Source: Lachnospiraceae bacterium (GTDB lineage: Bacteria; Bacillota; Clostridia; Lachnospirales; Lachnospiraceae). From it: a stretch of DNA of 64,000 nucleotides. The position numbers and the translations under genes were made by a program. Under the pieces are notes generated by a model, which saw nothing but the letters and a program-made list of their open reading frames with translations, had not been told where the DNA came from and did no database searches. The first letter of the stretch is position 1, and each line of letters begins with the position of its first letter. Positions 1 to 7,835 of the stretch are shown here, one piece after another. The DNA lies in assembly GCA_910575155.1 (NCBI GenBank), contig CAJTDX010000015.1:17936-81935 (forward strand), written 5' to 3'.

Positions 1-258
1 AAGTACAGCAACCTCTTTTCTGTCGGCTATACCTATGCCCAATTACAGGGAGAGATACGAAAAGAGATGGCTACGCTGTTTTTTGTCCCCCTTGTATTAG
101 GTTCGTTTATTTCTATTATGTATGCACTGCTTGCGAGCAGCAGAACCAGCCTTCGGCAAGTCATAGTGACTTTTGGAGTGACGTTGCTATTCGCTGCAGT
201 CCAATATGGCTTTTACAGGGTGGCAACAAGGACATTGGGCAGACAATATTTAAATTAG
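1..258 (+). CDS. FtsX-like ABC transporter permease, C-terminal end (partial)
   Basis: The reading frame is open from the first base, so this is the last 85 or so residues of a gene that starts outside the window. The segment holds a short soluble stretch, then two strongly hydrophobic helices (around [20 protein letters not shown] and [19 protein letters not shown]) and a short basic tail. That matches the end of FtsX-type permeases, which work with an ATP-binding partner in export, resistance or envelope stress. The ATPase partner would lie to the left. The family call rests on the membrane pattern and is inference. It is probably host DNA outside the prophage. Confidence 0.5.
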   Translation, partial: KYSNLFSVGYTYAQLQGEIRKEMATLFFVPLVLGSFISIMYALLASSRTSLRQVIVTFGVTLLFAAVQYGFYRVATRTLGRQYLN

Positions 259-274
259 GGGAGGACAGGATATT

Positions 275-742
275 ATGAATTTTTCAGAAAAATTACTGAC
301 ATTACGGAAAGCTAATGACATGACGCAGGAGCAGCTTGCTGAAAAACTTGATGTTTCGAGACAGTCCATATCAAAATGGGAAAGCGGGCAGGCAACCCCC
401 GAACTGGAAAAAATAGTGGCAATGAGCGCGGTTTTTAATGTCACGACTGATTATCTGCTAAAGTCATCGGAAATAGATGACTTGTCAGTAAAAACGGAAA
501 TGCTGGAAAAACAGCAGCAGATGATGCTTGGGCGGGAGCAAAAACAGCGGCAGGTTTTTAGCTGTATCATGTATTCGGCTGCAGTATATCTGGTATTTTT
601 TGCGGTATGTTTTGTTGAACGTTTTTTCTTTTTTGAATATGGCGTATTGGGCGGGAAAGAGATACTTTTTGCAGAATTTCTTATAGCAACTGCCGTAGTG
701 GTTTTTATATGTGTGAAGAAACTTGGCAAAAAACAGGAGTAG
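275..742 (+). CDS. XRE-family regulator with C-terminal membrane segments
   Basis: A protein of 155 residues. Residues 1-65 form a classic Cro/C1-type helix-turn-helix ([20 protein letters not shown]), which binds DNA. Residues 65-95 are a glutamine-rich linker, likely coiled coil. The rest contains two hydrophobic helices ([14 protein letters not shown] and [16 protein letters not shown]) and a lysine-rich end, so the protein is probably membrane-anchored. The start at 275 follows GGGGAGG. It begins 16 bases after the permease gene and is probably co-transcribed with it, as is common for regulators beside peptide-sensing ABC transporters. It is more likely a host gene than a phage repressor. 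No ligand can be deduced. Confidence 0.8.
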   Translation: MNFSEKLLTLRKANDMTQEQLAEKLDVSRQSISKWESGQATPELEKIVAMSAVFNVTTDYLLKSSEIDDLSVKTEMLEKQQQMMLGREQKQRQVFSCIMYSAAVYLVFFAVCFVERFFFFEYGVLGGKEILFAEFLIATAVVVFICVKKLGKKQE

Positions 743-856
743 AAGTTTGACAAAAGATAAATGTTGGCGATGGTGTCAATGGTGTCAATGGAGTGGAAAT
801 TCAGGGTAGTTCTGGCAAAGAAACTATGAGAAAAACCAATAATACACAAAGGATAG

Positions 857-892
857 AGGGAACCGGCAGAGGCAGGCTGGTTCCCTTGTTAC
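857..892 (+). terminator. probable terminator after the permease/XRE pair
   Basis: Inverted arms AGGGAACC (857-864) and GGTTCCCT (879-886) enclose a 14-base loop, followed by a weak T-containing tail. It lies between the XRE gene and the first phage-like gene. The direct repeat ggtgtcaat occurs twice just upstream (772-789). The rest of 743-971 shows no gene. Confidence 0.5.
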
Positions 893-971
893 ATATCAGT
901 GTGGGGAGGCGGTGGTGGAAGCTATAAAATAAGGCCGGTTACTGGTCTGAATGTAAAGGAGGCGGTGGCAG

Positions 972-1154
972 ATGGAAGTGATCAGATGCCCCAACCCCAA
1001 ATGCAGGCGGCGTATTTTGGACGATGAGGGGACGGAGACGGAGTGGACCGTCCTGGAGATCAAATGCCAGCACTGCGGAAAACTGGTAAGGCTGTATTGC
1101 GGGCCGGACGGGATTGAAGCGGGTATATACGGGAGGAAAAAACGGCGGAGGTGA
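972..1154 (+). CDS. Com-like zinc-finger protein (copy 1)
   Basis: A small basic protein of 60 residues with two Cys pairs (CPNPKC at 6-11, CQHC at 33-36). This is the treble-clef/zinc-ribbon spacing of the phage Mu Com family, whose founder is an RNA-binding translational activator of a DNA modification gene. A run of AAAGGAGG lies just upstream of the ATG. A second Com-like gene follows at 1313. A DNA modification target is not adjacent, though two methyltransferases lie further right. Fold and zinc binding are well supported by the motifs; the regulatory role is inference from the family. Confidence 0.7.
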   Translation: MEVIRCPNPKCRRRILDDEGTETEWTVLEIKCQHCGKLVRLYCGPDGIEAGIYGRKKRRR

Positions 1155-1170
1155 TTCTGCTGTTTTTTTT
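1137..1170 (+). terminator. intrinsic terminator overlapping the end of the first Com-like gene
   Basis: The stem aaaaaacggcgg pairs with ctgctgtttttt with two G-U pairs, ending in a run of eight T. The left arm lies inside the last codons of the gene at 972-1154. Confidence 0.6.
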
Positions 1171-1312
1171 GCATAAATGATTAAGGCAGCGCTTTCCGGG
1201 CCATACTGGTAACAGGCAATGGAAATTTATGGAAATTTCCACCGATGGGACATTTTATGCAGGATGCATAACATGGCTTTGTCATCCAAAACAGGCTGTG
1301 GAGGTATACGGT

Positions 1313-1465
1313 ATGTGTATGGTCAGATGTCCCGCTTGCAAAGGACGGATCTGCGATTTAATTGCCACCGCAGGAGGGCGCGTAGTGTTAAAGGTAAGGT
1401 GCCCTGAATGCGGGAGGATAGTCAAATTGGAATGGCTACTACAGGTCACGGAGACAGTTAAATAA
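1313..1465 (+). CDS. Com-like zinc-finger protein (copy 2)
   Basis: A protein of 50 residues with the two-knuckle pattern CPAC...CPEC and a hydrophobic end. It is a second member of the Com-like family found at 972. The ATG at 1313 is preferred because TGTGGAGG lies about nine bases upstream. A longer frame opens at 1229, but it lacks a ribosome binding site and its extra residues do not look like a zinc finger. Two Com-like genes in a row, each with its own terminator, suggest independently controlled small regulators. The function is not established. Confidence 0.6.
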   Translation: MCMVRCPACKGRICDLIATAGGRVVLKVRCPECGRIVKLEWLLQVTETVK

Positions 1466-1508
1466 AACTTACTACCGAGCGAGTGGGACCAGGGGACATC
1501 GAGTCACG

Positions 1509-1562
1509 AATGGCCGGAGTGAAGCTAGAGACAATGAGCCTTAGCTTACTCCGGCCATTTTT
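1509..1562 (+). terminator. strong intrinsic terminator with a long stem
   Basis: The arms AATGGCCGGAGT (1509-1520) and ACTCCGGCCATT (1548-1559) pair perfectly, and the inner bases aagcta/tagctt extend the stem. A T-run follows. It closes the second Com-like unit. The sequence 1466-1508 in front of it has no gene. Confidence 0.85.
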
Positions 1563-1593
1563 CCGTTTTAAATCAATTTCATATCAAAAATAG

Positions 1594-1637
1594 AAGCGTT
1601 TCTGGCTTTACGAAGGCGTAAAGAAAGGAACGCTTTT
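1594..1637 (+). promoter_or_regulatory. hairpin masking a ribosome binding site
   Basis: Two nested stems are visible: AAGCGTT (1594-1600) with AACGCTT (1630-1636), and CTTTACG (1606-1612) with CGTAAAG (1617-1623). The likely ribosome binding site AAAGGA lies inside the fold, right before the ATG at 1638. Such a structure could control translation. It is a reading of the sequence only; no ligand or leader peptide is apparent. Confidence 0.4.
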
Positions 1638-1754
1638 ATGTCTGAAAAAATCATCAGGATCAAGTCAGGAAACGAAGAATTCACAATGAGTGTTACAGAA
1701 GAGTCCTATGAGGCGTGGAAAGATAGTGCCTCGGAGGAAGCGGGCATGGCACGA

Positions 1755-1774
1755 GCAGGGAGCTGGCTCCCTGC
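1755..1774. repeat. 20-base palindrome
   Basis: The sequence gcagggagctggctccctgc has 9-base perfect arms around TG. It could be a protein-binding site or a scar at the break in the frame at 1638. Confidence 0.6.
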
Positions 1775-1905
1775 ACCCATGGCCGAATATCATATTTTTT
1801 CTGTATATACAGCAGCCTCAAGGGGGACTGCGGAATTTTTTTATTCGACACATTTCTATCTCTTTTCCCAACAGATTACAAAAGGATACAATGTTTTTAT
1901 GACAG

Positions 1906-1938
1906 GCGCACCTGGAATTCTTCGGGTGCGCTTTTTTT
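1906..1938 (+). terminator. intrinsic terminator
   Basis: The arms GCGCACC and GGGTGCGC flank an 11-base loop and are followed by seven T. It separates the left-hand small genes from the early operon starting at 2039. Confidence 0.75.
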
Positions 1939-1992
1939 GCGCTTTCGGCTGTAGGCATCAGCCGCCGTTCAGGGGCCGTGCGCCCCCTCTGG

Positions 1993-2022
1993 TCTTGAAA
2001 ATTGTTTAACCAAATTTCAAGA
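1993..2022. promoter_or_regulatory. dyad operator-like site before the sigma-like gene
   Basis: TCTTGAAAATTG (1993-2004) and CAAATTTCAAGA (2011-2022) are 12-base arms with one mismatch around TTTAAC. The dyad ends about four bases before the GGAGGG of the gene at 2039. It could be an operator for a repressor of the early operon, or an RNA hairpin affecting translation. Confidence 0.5.
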
Positions 2023-2038
2023 ACTGGAGGGAATCTGA

Positions 2039-2425
2039 ATGAAAATTAAATATGAATTTGCGGATGGGACTGTATCAGAGGTTGAGGTGGAGGAATCCAT
2101 CGGTGCCGTCATCATTGAAGACAGGCGGCTGGAGGACAACCTTTCCCGCAGGGAACGTTACCACTGTTATTCGCTGGATGCAGCGCAGTTTGTGGGAGAG
2201 GAATATGCTGACAGGGAAACACCGGAAACGAAGATGGAGCGTGAAATGGAAACGGAGCATATCGCCCAGGCATTGGACGGGCTGTCGGAAGTGCAGCGCA
2301 GGCGGATTCTGATGCTGGCGGGCGGTATGTCCGTCAACGAGATTGCGCGTAAGGAAGGCGTGCATCACAGCGTGGTCTCAGAAACGATATCTGCGGCCCG
2401 GAAAAAATTTAAAAAGTTTTTCTAA
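2039..2425 (+). CDS. sigma-70 region 4-like transcription factor
   Basis: A protein of 128 residues. The N-terminal half is acidic and unassigned. The C-terminal part, about 75-125, reads as a sigma region 4 helix-turn-helix (ALDGLSEVQRRRILMLAGG, then MSVNEIARKEGVHHSVVSET), the domain that contacts promoter -35 elements. Region 2 is not recognisable, as in the short sigma-like factors of many Firmicute phages and conjugative elements. GGAGGG precedes the ATG. An ECF-like promoter lies just after its stop at 2435-2464, and a near copy lies before the regulator at 42641, which makes those sites candidate targets. The DNA-binding role is well supported; the promoter link is inference. Confidence 0.75.
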   Translation: MKIKYEFADGTVSEVEVEESIGAVIIEDRRLEDNLSRRERYHCYSLDAAQFVGEEYADRETPETKMEREMETEHIAQALDGLSEVQRRRILMLAGGMSVNEIARKEGVHHSVVSETISAARKKFKKFF

Positions 2426-2434
2426 AAACACCCC

Positions 2435-2464
2435 GCCGAACACCCCTCAAAATCTCCGTATAGT
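2435..2464 (+). promoter_or_regulatory. ECF-like promoter, copy 1
   Basis: GCCGAAC (2435-2441) and TATAGT within CCGTATAGTGA (2459-2464) are separated by 17 bases. The same two blocks with the same spacing and the flanking AAATCTCCG recur at 42597-42626. AAC and CGT are the typical -35 and -10 cores of ECF sigma promoters. It lies directly after the sigma-like gene and before the gene at 2510. Confidence 0.5.
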
Positions 2465-2509
2465 GAAGGGCATGAAAACAGCCGCCCTTCGGAAATGGAG
2501 GTCATGGGC

Positions 2510-2728
2510 ATGGAACACACATTGAGGATCAGTGTTTCAAAGGAGCCGGCATCCGGCGGGATCGTGAGCTGCCGCCATATCTCCGTGAGGGAGCGTTTCC
2601 TGCGCTTCCTCCTTGGGGAGAAGCGGAGGGTGACAATCATCGTTCCGGGCGATTCCGTCCGGGAGCTGGCAGTGAGTGAAGTCATGGAAGGAGGAAACGT
2701 ACATGGGAAAAGTGAAGTTACTGCTTGA
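2510..2728 (+). CDS. small phage protein of unknown function
   Basis: A protein of 72 residues, basic in the middle (RHISVRERFLRFLLGEKRR), with a beta-rich look and no recognised motif. The ATG at 2510 is chosen because GGAGG lies nine bases upstream; the ATG at 2504 is too close to it. A small dyad (GAAGGGC/GCCCTTC, 2465-2490) lies in its leader. It overlaps the next gene by 26 bases, so translation is probably coupled. It stands first after the ECF-like promoter and may be under the phage sigma factor. Confidence 0.55.
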   Translation: MEHTLRISVSKEPASGGIVSCRHISVRERFLRFLLGEKRRVTIIVPGDSVRELAVSEVMEGGNVHGKSEVTA

Positions 2729-3071
2729 CGTCATAGGGGACCTGCGTTCCCTTGCCGACAGCTTACAGGCTGTTGCGGATGCAGTGGCGGACAACGGTGC
2801 CGCGGAAGCAGGGAGGACAGATACAAAGGAGCCGGAAAAAGCGGGAAAGGCCGGGAAGGCGGCAAAGAAAGAGGAAAAGCCTGTGGCAAAGCAGGAGCCG
2901 GAGGAGAAGCCGCTGACGCTGGAGGAAGTCCGCGCGGTGCTGGCGGAGAAGTCCCGCGCAGGACACACGGAGGAAGTGCGGGAACTGCTGAATAAGCATG
3001 GCGCAGATAAGCTGTCGGAGATCGACCCGGCGGAGTATGCGGCGCTGCTTGCGGAAGCGGAGGTGCTGTGA
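2703..3071 (+). CDS. charged phage protein with a possible C-terminal SAP/HeH-like fold
   Basis: A protein of 122 residues. The N-terminal helix MGKVKLLLDVIGDLRSLADS leads into a low-complexity Lys/Glu/Ala linker (about 35-70). A compact helical C-terminus follows (LTLEEVRAVLAEKSRAGHTE, then EVRELLNKHGADKLSEIDP). Proteins of this shape in Firmicute phages are often database-labelled as Rrp5-like, a label without functional support. The C-terminus resembles short helix-extended-helix DNA-binding domains. GAAGGAGG precedes the ATG at 2703. Its place directly before a nuclease and a single-strand binding protein suggests a role in recombination or replication. Confidence 0.55.
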   Translation: MGKVKLLLDVIGDLRSLADSLQAVADAVADNGAAEAGRTDTKEPEKAGKAGKAAKKEEKPVAKQEPEEKPLTLEEVRAVLAEKSRAGHTEEVRELLNKHGADKLSEIDPAEYAALLAEAEVL

Positions 3072-4192
3072 TGGGGAGACACGCTTTACTTTCCGCATCC
3101 TCCAGCCACCGGTGGCTTGCCTGCCCGCCGTCAGCAAGGCTCTGCGAGAATTACGAGGATACGGGCAGCGAATACGCGCAGCAGGGCACCGACGCCCACA
3201 GCCTGTGCGAACACAAGCTGAAGCTGTCCCTCGGCATGGAAACCGAAGACCCGACGGAGGGGCTTTCCTTCTACGATGAGGAGATGGAGGAATGCGCCTG
3301 TGGGTATGCGGAGTATGTCCTCTCGCTTGTTGAGGAGGCCAGGAAGTTCTGTAAAGACCCTGTCGTGCTGATTGAGCAGCGGCTGGATTTCTCCCGGTAT
3401 GTGGAAGAGGGCTTCGGCACGGGGGACTGCGTGATCATCGCAGACGGGACGCTGTATATCATCGACTACAAGCACGGCAAGGGCGTGGAGGTTTCCGCCG
3501 AGGGGAACCCGCAGATGATGCTGTATGCCCTGGGCGCGCTGGAGCTGTTTGACGGCATTTATGACATTGATGCCGTCCACATGGCGATCTACCAGCCGCG
3601 CCGGGAGAATGTCAGCGTGTATGCCATGGCGAAGGATGACCTTCTTAAATGGGCGGAGGGAGAGCTTGCTGAGAAGGCGAAGCTGGCCTATGCCGGGGAG
3701 GGCGAGTTCTGTGCGGGGGAACACTGCCGGTTCTGCAAGGCGAAGGCGGTCTGCAGGAAACGGGCGGAGTACAACCTGGAACTTGCCAAATATGATTTTG
3801 AGATGCCCGCCACGCTGGAGGATGACGAGATTGCGGCGATCCTCGTGAAAGCGGATGAGCTGGCGGCATGGGCGGCGGATGTGAAAGAGTTTGCATTGCA
3901 GCAGGCGTTAAGCGGCGTGAAGTATGCCGGGTTCAAGGTTGTGGCCGGAAGGTCCAACCGGAAATATACGGATGAGGATGCCGTGGCGGATACCGTGAAG
4001 AAGGCGGGCTTTGACCCGTATGAGCCGAAGCTCCTTGGAATTACAGCCATGGAGAAGCTGCTCGGAAAGAAGAAGTTTGCAGAGATTTTGAAGGGCCTTG
4101 TGGAGAAGCCGCAGGGCAAGCCTGCGTTAGTCCCGGAGAGCGACAAGAGGTCGGAGATGAACACGGCGCAGGAAGATTTCAAGGAAGATTAG
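3071..4192 (+). CDS. DUF2800 RecB-like PD-(D/E)XK nuclease
   Basis: A protein of 373 residues of the phage DUF2800 family, related to RecB/Cas4-type exonucleases. It shows an N-terminal SSSHRWLACPPSARL motif. The nuclease core has GTGDCVIIADGTLYIIDYKH, with Asp and a terminal Asp-Tyr-Lys, and later QMMLYALGAL. A cysteine cluster around residues 215-230 (C...CRFCKAKAVC) is typical of iron-sulfur exonucleases of this type. The start at 3071 overlaps the previous stop (TGATG). Next to a DUF2815 single-strand binding protein, it probably forms the phage recombination pair: resection followed by strand coating or annealing. Family well supported; enzymatic direction not visible. Confidence 0.85.
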   Translation: MGRHALLSASSSHRWLACPPSARLCENYEDTGSEYAQQGTDAHSLCEHKLKLSLGMETEDPTEGLSFYDEEMEECACGYAEYVLSLVEEARKFCKDPVVLIEQRLDFSRYVEEGFGTGDCVIIADGTLYIIDYKHGKGVEVSAEGNPQMMLYALGALELFDGIYDIDAVHMAIYQPRRENVSVYAMAKDDLLKWAEGELAEKAKLAYAGEGEFCAGEHCRFCKAKAVCRKRAEYNLELAKYDFEMPATLEDDEIAAILVKADELAAWAADVKEFALQQALSGVKYAGFKVVAGRSNRKYTDEDAVADTVKKAGFDPYEPKLLGITAMEKLLGKKKFAEILKGLVEKPQGKPALVPESDKRSEMNTAQEDFKED

Positions 4193-4208
4193 TCAGGAGG
4201 AAAATCAT

Positions 4209-4775
4209 ATGTCAAACACAGCCAATAATCCAACGAAAGTGATCACGGGACCGAACACCCGGTGGAGCTATGCAAATGTGTGGACCCCAAAGGCAATTAA
4301 CGGAGGTGAGCCAAAATACTCTGTATCGCTCATCATCCCGAAATCTGACAAAAAGACCATTGCAAAAATCGAGGCTGCGATTGAAGCGGCCTACCATGAG
4401 GGCGAGGCGAAGCTGAAGGGGAATGGCAGGAGCGTCCCTGCGCTTTCCGTGCTGAAGACCCCGCTGCGTGACGGGGATACGGAGCGCCCGGATGATGAGG
4501 CTTATGCGGATTCTTATTTCGTCAATGCCAACAGCACCACGGCTCCCGGCATCGTGGATGCGGACCGCCAGCCGATTATTGATACGTCCGAGGTGTACAG
4601 CGGTGTATACGGCAGGGCGAGCATCAATTTCTATGCGTTCAATTCCAACGGGAATAAGGGTATCGCCTGCGGGCTGAACAATTTACAGAAGATCCGTGAC
4701 GGGGAGCCTTTGGGCGGGAAGTCCCGTGCGGAGGATGACTTTGCGGATGCGGACGAGGAAGATTTCCTGTCATAA
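4209..4775 (+). CDS. DUF2815 single-strand DNA-binding protein
   Basis: A protein of 188 residues with the DUF2815 pattern (N-terminal TRWSYANVWTPKAINGG, then KYSVSLIIPKSDKKT, and FYAFNSNGNKGIACGLNNLQ near the end). It ends in an acidic tail (AEDDFADADEEDFLS) like those of T7 gp2.5 and bacterial SSB, which recruit replication partners. Its expected role is to coat single-stranded DNA during phage replication and recombination. GGAGGAAAA precedes the ATG. It follows the nuclease gene by 16 bases and originally probably preceded the polymerase gene directly; a homing endonuclease gene now separates them. Confidence 0.85.
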   Translation: MSNTANNPTKVITGPNTRWSYANVWTPKAINGGEPKYSVSLIIPKSDKKTIAKIEAAIEAAYHEGEAKLKGNGRSVPALSVLKTPLRDGDTERPDDEAYADSYFVNANSTTAPGIVDADRQPIIDTSEVYSGVYGRASINFYAFNSNGNKGIACGLNNLQKIRDGEPLGGKSRAEDDFADADEEDFLS

Positions 4776-4868
4776 CCAGAGAAACGGAAACTCAGCTGCC
4801 GGGTGGCGGGGAGAGGGCGTCTGTCTTTTCCCTGCCGCCCTTAAGGCGGTGAAAGGAGCTGGTGGAAA

Positions 4869-5567
4869 ATGAATGTGACAAGAAATATATATTTTGTGCA
4901 TGACAGCGGGGAGGCTGAACTGAAATGTGGTGATACCATAATTCTGCTTGATGCGGAAGACGTGGATTTAGTGTCTTCATATCAATGGGCTATTGGGATA
5001 CATGGTTATGCGGCAAGCGGCGCAGGAAAAAGACAGATTCTTCTTCACAGGCTGATTGCAGGTGCAAAAGGCCATGATTTTGTTGACCATGCTAATCGCA
5101 ATAAACTTGATAACAGGAAAATGAATCTGCGTATCTGCACGTGTCAGCAGAACCAGTTTAACAAGGGTGCGTTGTCAAATAACCAAAGCGGATATAAGGG
5201 AGTCTGCAAGGTCAGGACCGGTAATTGGCAGGCGCAGATAAATTATTGCGGAAGGGCTGTTTACCTTGGATGTTATGAGGATGCGTTGTCTGCCGCCGCC
5301 GCTTATGATAATGCTGCAAAAAGCCTATTCGGGGAGTATGCATTCCTGAATCTGCCGGATGCAGAAGGGGCGGAAATTGTACAGAAAGATATCACGCGTA
5401 AATTTAAGTTGAGCCGGGAGCAGGTTGGGGATATACGGTTTCTTTACAGCCAGGGCATGACAATTAGTGAGCTGTCCGTGATGTTCAGGCATTCATACAC
5501 ATCTATTAGCCGTATTGTCAGGAATAAGACTTTCAAGCCGGATAGTAAGGAGGCTGCCAGTGAATGA
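4869..5567 (+). CDS. HNH homing endonuclease with AP2 domain and C-terminal HTH
   Basis: A protein of 232 residues. Residues 57-95 hold an HNH core (LLHRLIAGAKGHDFVDHANR, then NKLDNRKMNLRICTCQQNQ). Residues 107-162 hold an AP2-type DNA-binding domain (SGYKGVCKVRTGNWQAQI and AAAAYDNAAKSLFGEYAFLN). The last 45 residues form a helix-turn-helix (QGMTISELSVMFRHSYTSIS). This architecture is typical of free-standing homing endonucleases that spread among phages. It sits between the single-strand binding protein and the polymerase, and its last eight bases overlap the polymerase start. The codon mix is more AT-rich than in its neighbours, in line with recent insertion. The leader 4776-4868 is GC-rich with short hairpins. 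Confidence 0.85.
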   Translation: MNVTRNIYFVHDSGEAELKCGDTIILLDAEDVDLVSSYQWAIGIHGYAASGAGKRQILLHRLIAGAKGHDFVDHANRNKLDNRKMNLRICTCQQNQFNKGALSNNQSGYKGVCKVRTGNWQAQINYCGRAVYLGCYEDALSAAAAYDNAAKSLFGEYAFLNLPDAEGAEIVQKDITRKFKLSREQVGDIRFLYSQGMTISELSVMFRHSYTSISRIVRNKTFKPDSKEAASE

Positions 5568-7488
5568 GATTCTAATGGACATCGAAAGTTTCAGCAGTGT
5601 TGACCTAACAAAAGCGGGCGTTTACCGATATGCGGAAAGCCCAGATTTTACAGTTTTGCTGTTTGCTTATTCGGTAGATGGCGGCGAAGTACAGGTGGTT
5701 GACCTTGCCTGCGGTGAGGAAATCCCTGCAGATATCGTGGAGGCGCTTTCGGATGATTCCGTCATTAAGTGGAGTTACAATAACAATTTCGAGCGTGTTT
5801 CTTTGTCAAATTATTTCGGCACATGGTTTGAGCCTGGGAGCTGGCGCTGCACGATGGTGTGGGCGGCTTACCTCGGTCTTCCGCGGTCACTGGAGGATGT
5901 GGGCGCGGTGCTTGGGCTGGAAAAGCAGAAGCTGTCCGAAGGGAAAGAGCTGATCCGGTATTTCTGTGTCCCGTGCAAGCCGACCAAGGCGAACGGCGGC
6001 AGGACGCGGAACCTGCCTGAACACGACAGGGAGAAATGGGAGCGCTTCAAGGCATATAACCTCCGTGATGTGGAGGCGGAGATGCAGATACAGCAGAGGC
6101 TTGCCAAATTCCCTGTGCCGGATTTTGTGTGGGAGGAGTACCGGCAGGACCAGGAGATCAACGACCGGGGCATCGGGGTGGATATGGAAATGGTCGCACA
6201 GGCAATAGCCATGGACGGACGATCCAAGTCTGAACTGTCAGCCGCCATGCAGGAACTGACGGAACTGGAGAACCCAAATTCCGTGCAGCAGATGAAACAG
6301 TGGCTTTCAGAGAATGGGATAGAGACGGATTCACTCGACAAGAAAGCGGTGGCGGGGCTTCTGCAGGATGCGCCGGAACCTTTGAAAACAGTGCTGACGC
6401 TCCGGCAGCAGCTTGCCAAATCCTCCGTGAAGAAATATCAGGCAATGGAGAATGCGGTGTGTGCGGACAGCCGTGCGCATGGGATGTTTGCCTTCTACGG
6501 AGCTAACAGGACGGGGCGGTTCTCCGGGCGCATTATCCAGTTGCAGAATTTATATAAAAACACAATGCCTGACCTGGCACAGGCGAGGGAGCTTGTAAGG
6601 TGCGGTGATTTTGAGGCGCTGGAAATTTTATATGATTCCGTGCCGGAGGTGCTTTCGGAACTGATCCGCACGGCTTTCGTGCCGCAGGACGGCAGGAAGT
6701 TCATTGTGGCGGACTTTTCCGCAATTGAGGCGCGGGTGCTTGCGTGGCTTGCCGGGGAGAAATGGGTGTCAGAGGTGTTTGAAAAAGGCGGTGACATTTA
6801 CTGCGAAACTGCTTCCCGTATGTTCCACTGCAAAGTTGAAAAACATGGTGAAAATGCGGATCTGCGGCAGAAAGGGAAGCAAGCCGTTTTATCCTGTGGA
6901 TATGGCGGATCAAGCGGCGCGCTGAAAGCAATGGGCGCATTGGAGGCGGGGATGACGGAGGATGAGCTGCAGCCGCTTGTGGACAGCTGGAGGGAGGCGA
7001 ACCCCAACATTGTGCAGCTCTGGTGGGCGGTTGACCGCGCGGTGAAGGAGTGCATTAAAAAGAGGATGCCCACAGAGACACACGGCATCCGGTTTGATTA
7101 CCAGAGCGGCATGATGTTCGCCACGCTCCCATCGGGCAGGCGGCTTGCCTATGTGAAGCCGCGCATCGGGGAGAACCGTTTCGGCGGGGAGTCCGTCACC
7201 TACATGGGCGTGGGCGGCACGAAGAAATGGGAACGTCTGGAAAGCTATGGTGCGAAATTTGTCGAAAATCTTGTTCAGGGCATTGCCCGCGACATTTTAT
7301 GCTACGCCATGCAGACGCTTAAGAACTGTGCGATTGTGGCACACGTCCATGATGAAATCATCATCGAGGCGGACAGGAGGATGTCCGTGGAGGCTGTGTG
7401 CGAACAGATGGGCAGGACGCCGCCCTGGGCGAAAGGTTTATTGCTCCGCGCGGATGGTTACGAGTGTTCGTTTTACCAGAAGGATTAG
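5560..7488 (+). CDS. phage family A DNA polymerase (PolA-type) with 3'-5' exonuclease
   Basis: A protein of 643 residues that copies the phage genome. The exonuclease domain has Asp7 and Glu9 (MDIES), WSYNNNFERVSL and the Tyr/Asp motif YNLRDVEAE. The polymerase domain has motif A (ADFSAIEARVLAW, Asp near 385), motif B (KQAVLSCGYGGSSGALKAMG) and motif C (VHDEI, His597-Asp598-Glu599). There is no 5'-3' exonuclease domain, as usual for phage enzymes. The start is taken as GTG at 5560, seven bases after GGAGG; an upstream ATG at 5515 lies inside the endonuclease gene. It overlaps that gene by eight bases. Confidence 0.93.
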   Translation: MNEILMDIESFSSVDLTKAGVYRYAESPDFTVLLFAYSVDGGEVQVVDLACGEEIPADIVEALSDDSVIKWSYNNNFERVSLSNYFGTWFEPGSWRCTMVWAAYLGLPRSLEDVGAVLGLEKQKLSEGKELIRYFCVPCKPTKANGGRTRNLPEHDREKWERFKAYNLRDVEAEMQIQQRLAKFPVPDFVWEEYRQDQEINDRGIGVDMEMVAQAIAMDGRSKSELSAAMQELTELENPNSVQQMKQWLSENGIETDSLDKKAVAGLLQDAPEPLKTVLTLRQQLAKSSVKKYQAMENAVCADSRAHGMFAFYGANRTGRFSGRIIQLQNLYKNTMPDLAQARELVRCGDFEALEILYDSVPEVLSELIRTAFVPQDGRKFIVADFSAIEARVLAWLAGEKWVSEVFEKGGDIYCETASRMFHCKVEKHGENADLRQKGKQAVLSCGYGGSSGALKAMGALEAGMTEDELQPLVDSWREANPNIVQLWWAVDRAVKECIKKRMPTETHGIRFDYQSGMMFATLPSGRRLAYVKPRIGENRFGGESVTYMGVGGTKKWERLESYGAKFVENLVQGIARDILCYAMQTLKNCAIVAHVHDEIIIEADRRMSVEAVCEQMGRTPPWAKGLLLRADGYECSFYQKD

Positions 7489-7502
7489 GCAGGGGGTGCA
7501 TG

Positions 7503-7835
7503 ATGGAACGGCTGCGGATTGAATACGGAACGGGATATATGGAGCTGAACGTGGAGGCGTTCTTCCCCTGCAAGATGCCGGCGGCAAGGAAAGCCGTGAG
7601 GCTCATCAATTCATACTGCTCTGATGAAACGAGGGCGGAGCTGCTTTCGGAGCTGCGGGAAATGGCAGACGGGTATGCGGCACTATGCAAAATGTACAAA
7701 GGAATAGAGGAGGCGCTTCCTGCGGATACCCCGGAGCGGAGGCACTGGAGGGCGCAGTTTAACAAAACGGAAGTCCTCCGCAGAAGGATGGAGGGGAATA
7801 TCAGATTGATTTCAGGAGGGAAAAAAGATGACTGA
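7503..7835 (+). CDS. phage protein of unknown function
   Basis: A protein of 110 residues, helical and charged, with no motif recognised. It begins MERLRIEYGTGYMELNVEAF and carries a long amphipathic C-terminal half. Two ATGs stand in tandem (7500 and 7503); the second has the better spacing to AGGGGG. It overlaps the next gene (ATGACTGA). A conserved place after the polymerase suggests a replication accessory role, but nothing in the sequence names one. Confidence 0.55.
   Translation: MERLRIEYGTGYMELNVEAFFPCKMPAARKAVRLINSYCSDETRAELLSELREMADGYAALCKMYKGIEEALPADTPERRHWRAQFNKTEVLRRRMEGNIRLISGGKKDD

Larger units (their letters stand above)
1638..2009 (+). pseudogene. possible remnant of a small gene
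   Basis: An ATG preceded by AAAGGA opens a frame whose first 30 residues look like a real protein start (MSEKIIRIKSGNEEFTMSVT). After about residue 37 the composition turns implausible, crossing a perfect palindrome (1755-1774) and a terminator (1906-1938). The start faintly resembles that of the sigma-like protein at 2039, so this may be a truncated relative. A genuine short gene cannot be excluded. No function is assigned. Confidence 0.25.

Noticed and set aside
275..742. The XRE gene as the prophage repressor
   Set aside because: It has C-terminal membrane helices and lies directly behind a permease gene, ahead of a terminator, so a host sensor-regulator is more likely.
771..798. Tandem ggtgtcaat repeat as a CRISPR-like or iteron array
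   Set aside because: Only two short units and no spacer structure. No CRISPR array was found elsewhere.
5515..5559. Polymerase starting at the ATG at 5515
   Set aside because: The extra 15 residues lie in the endonuclease gene, lack a binding site and are not part of the exonuclease fold. GTG 5560 has GGAGG.
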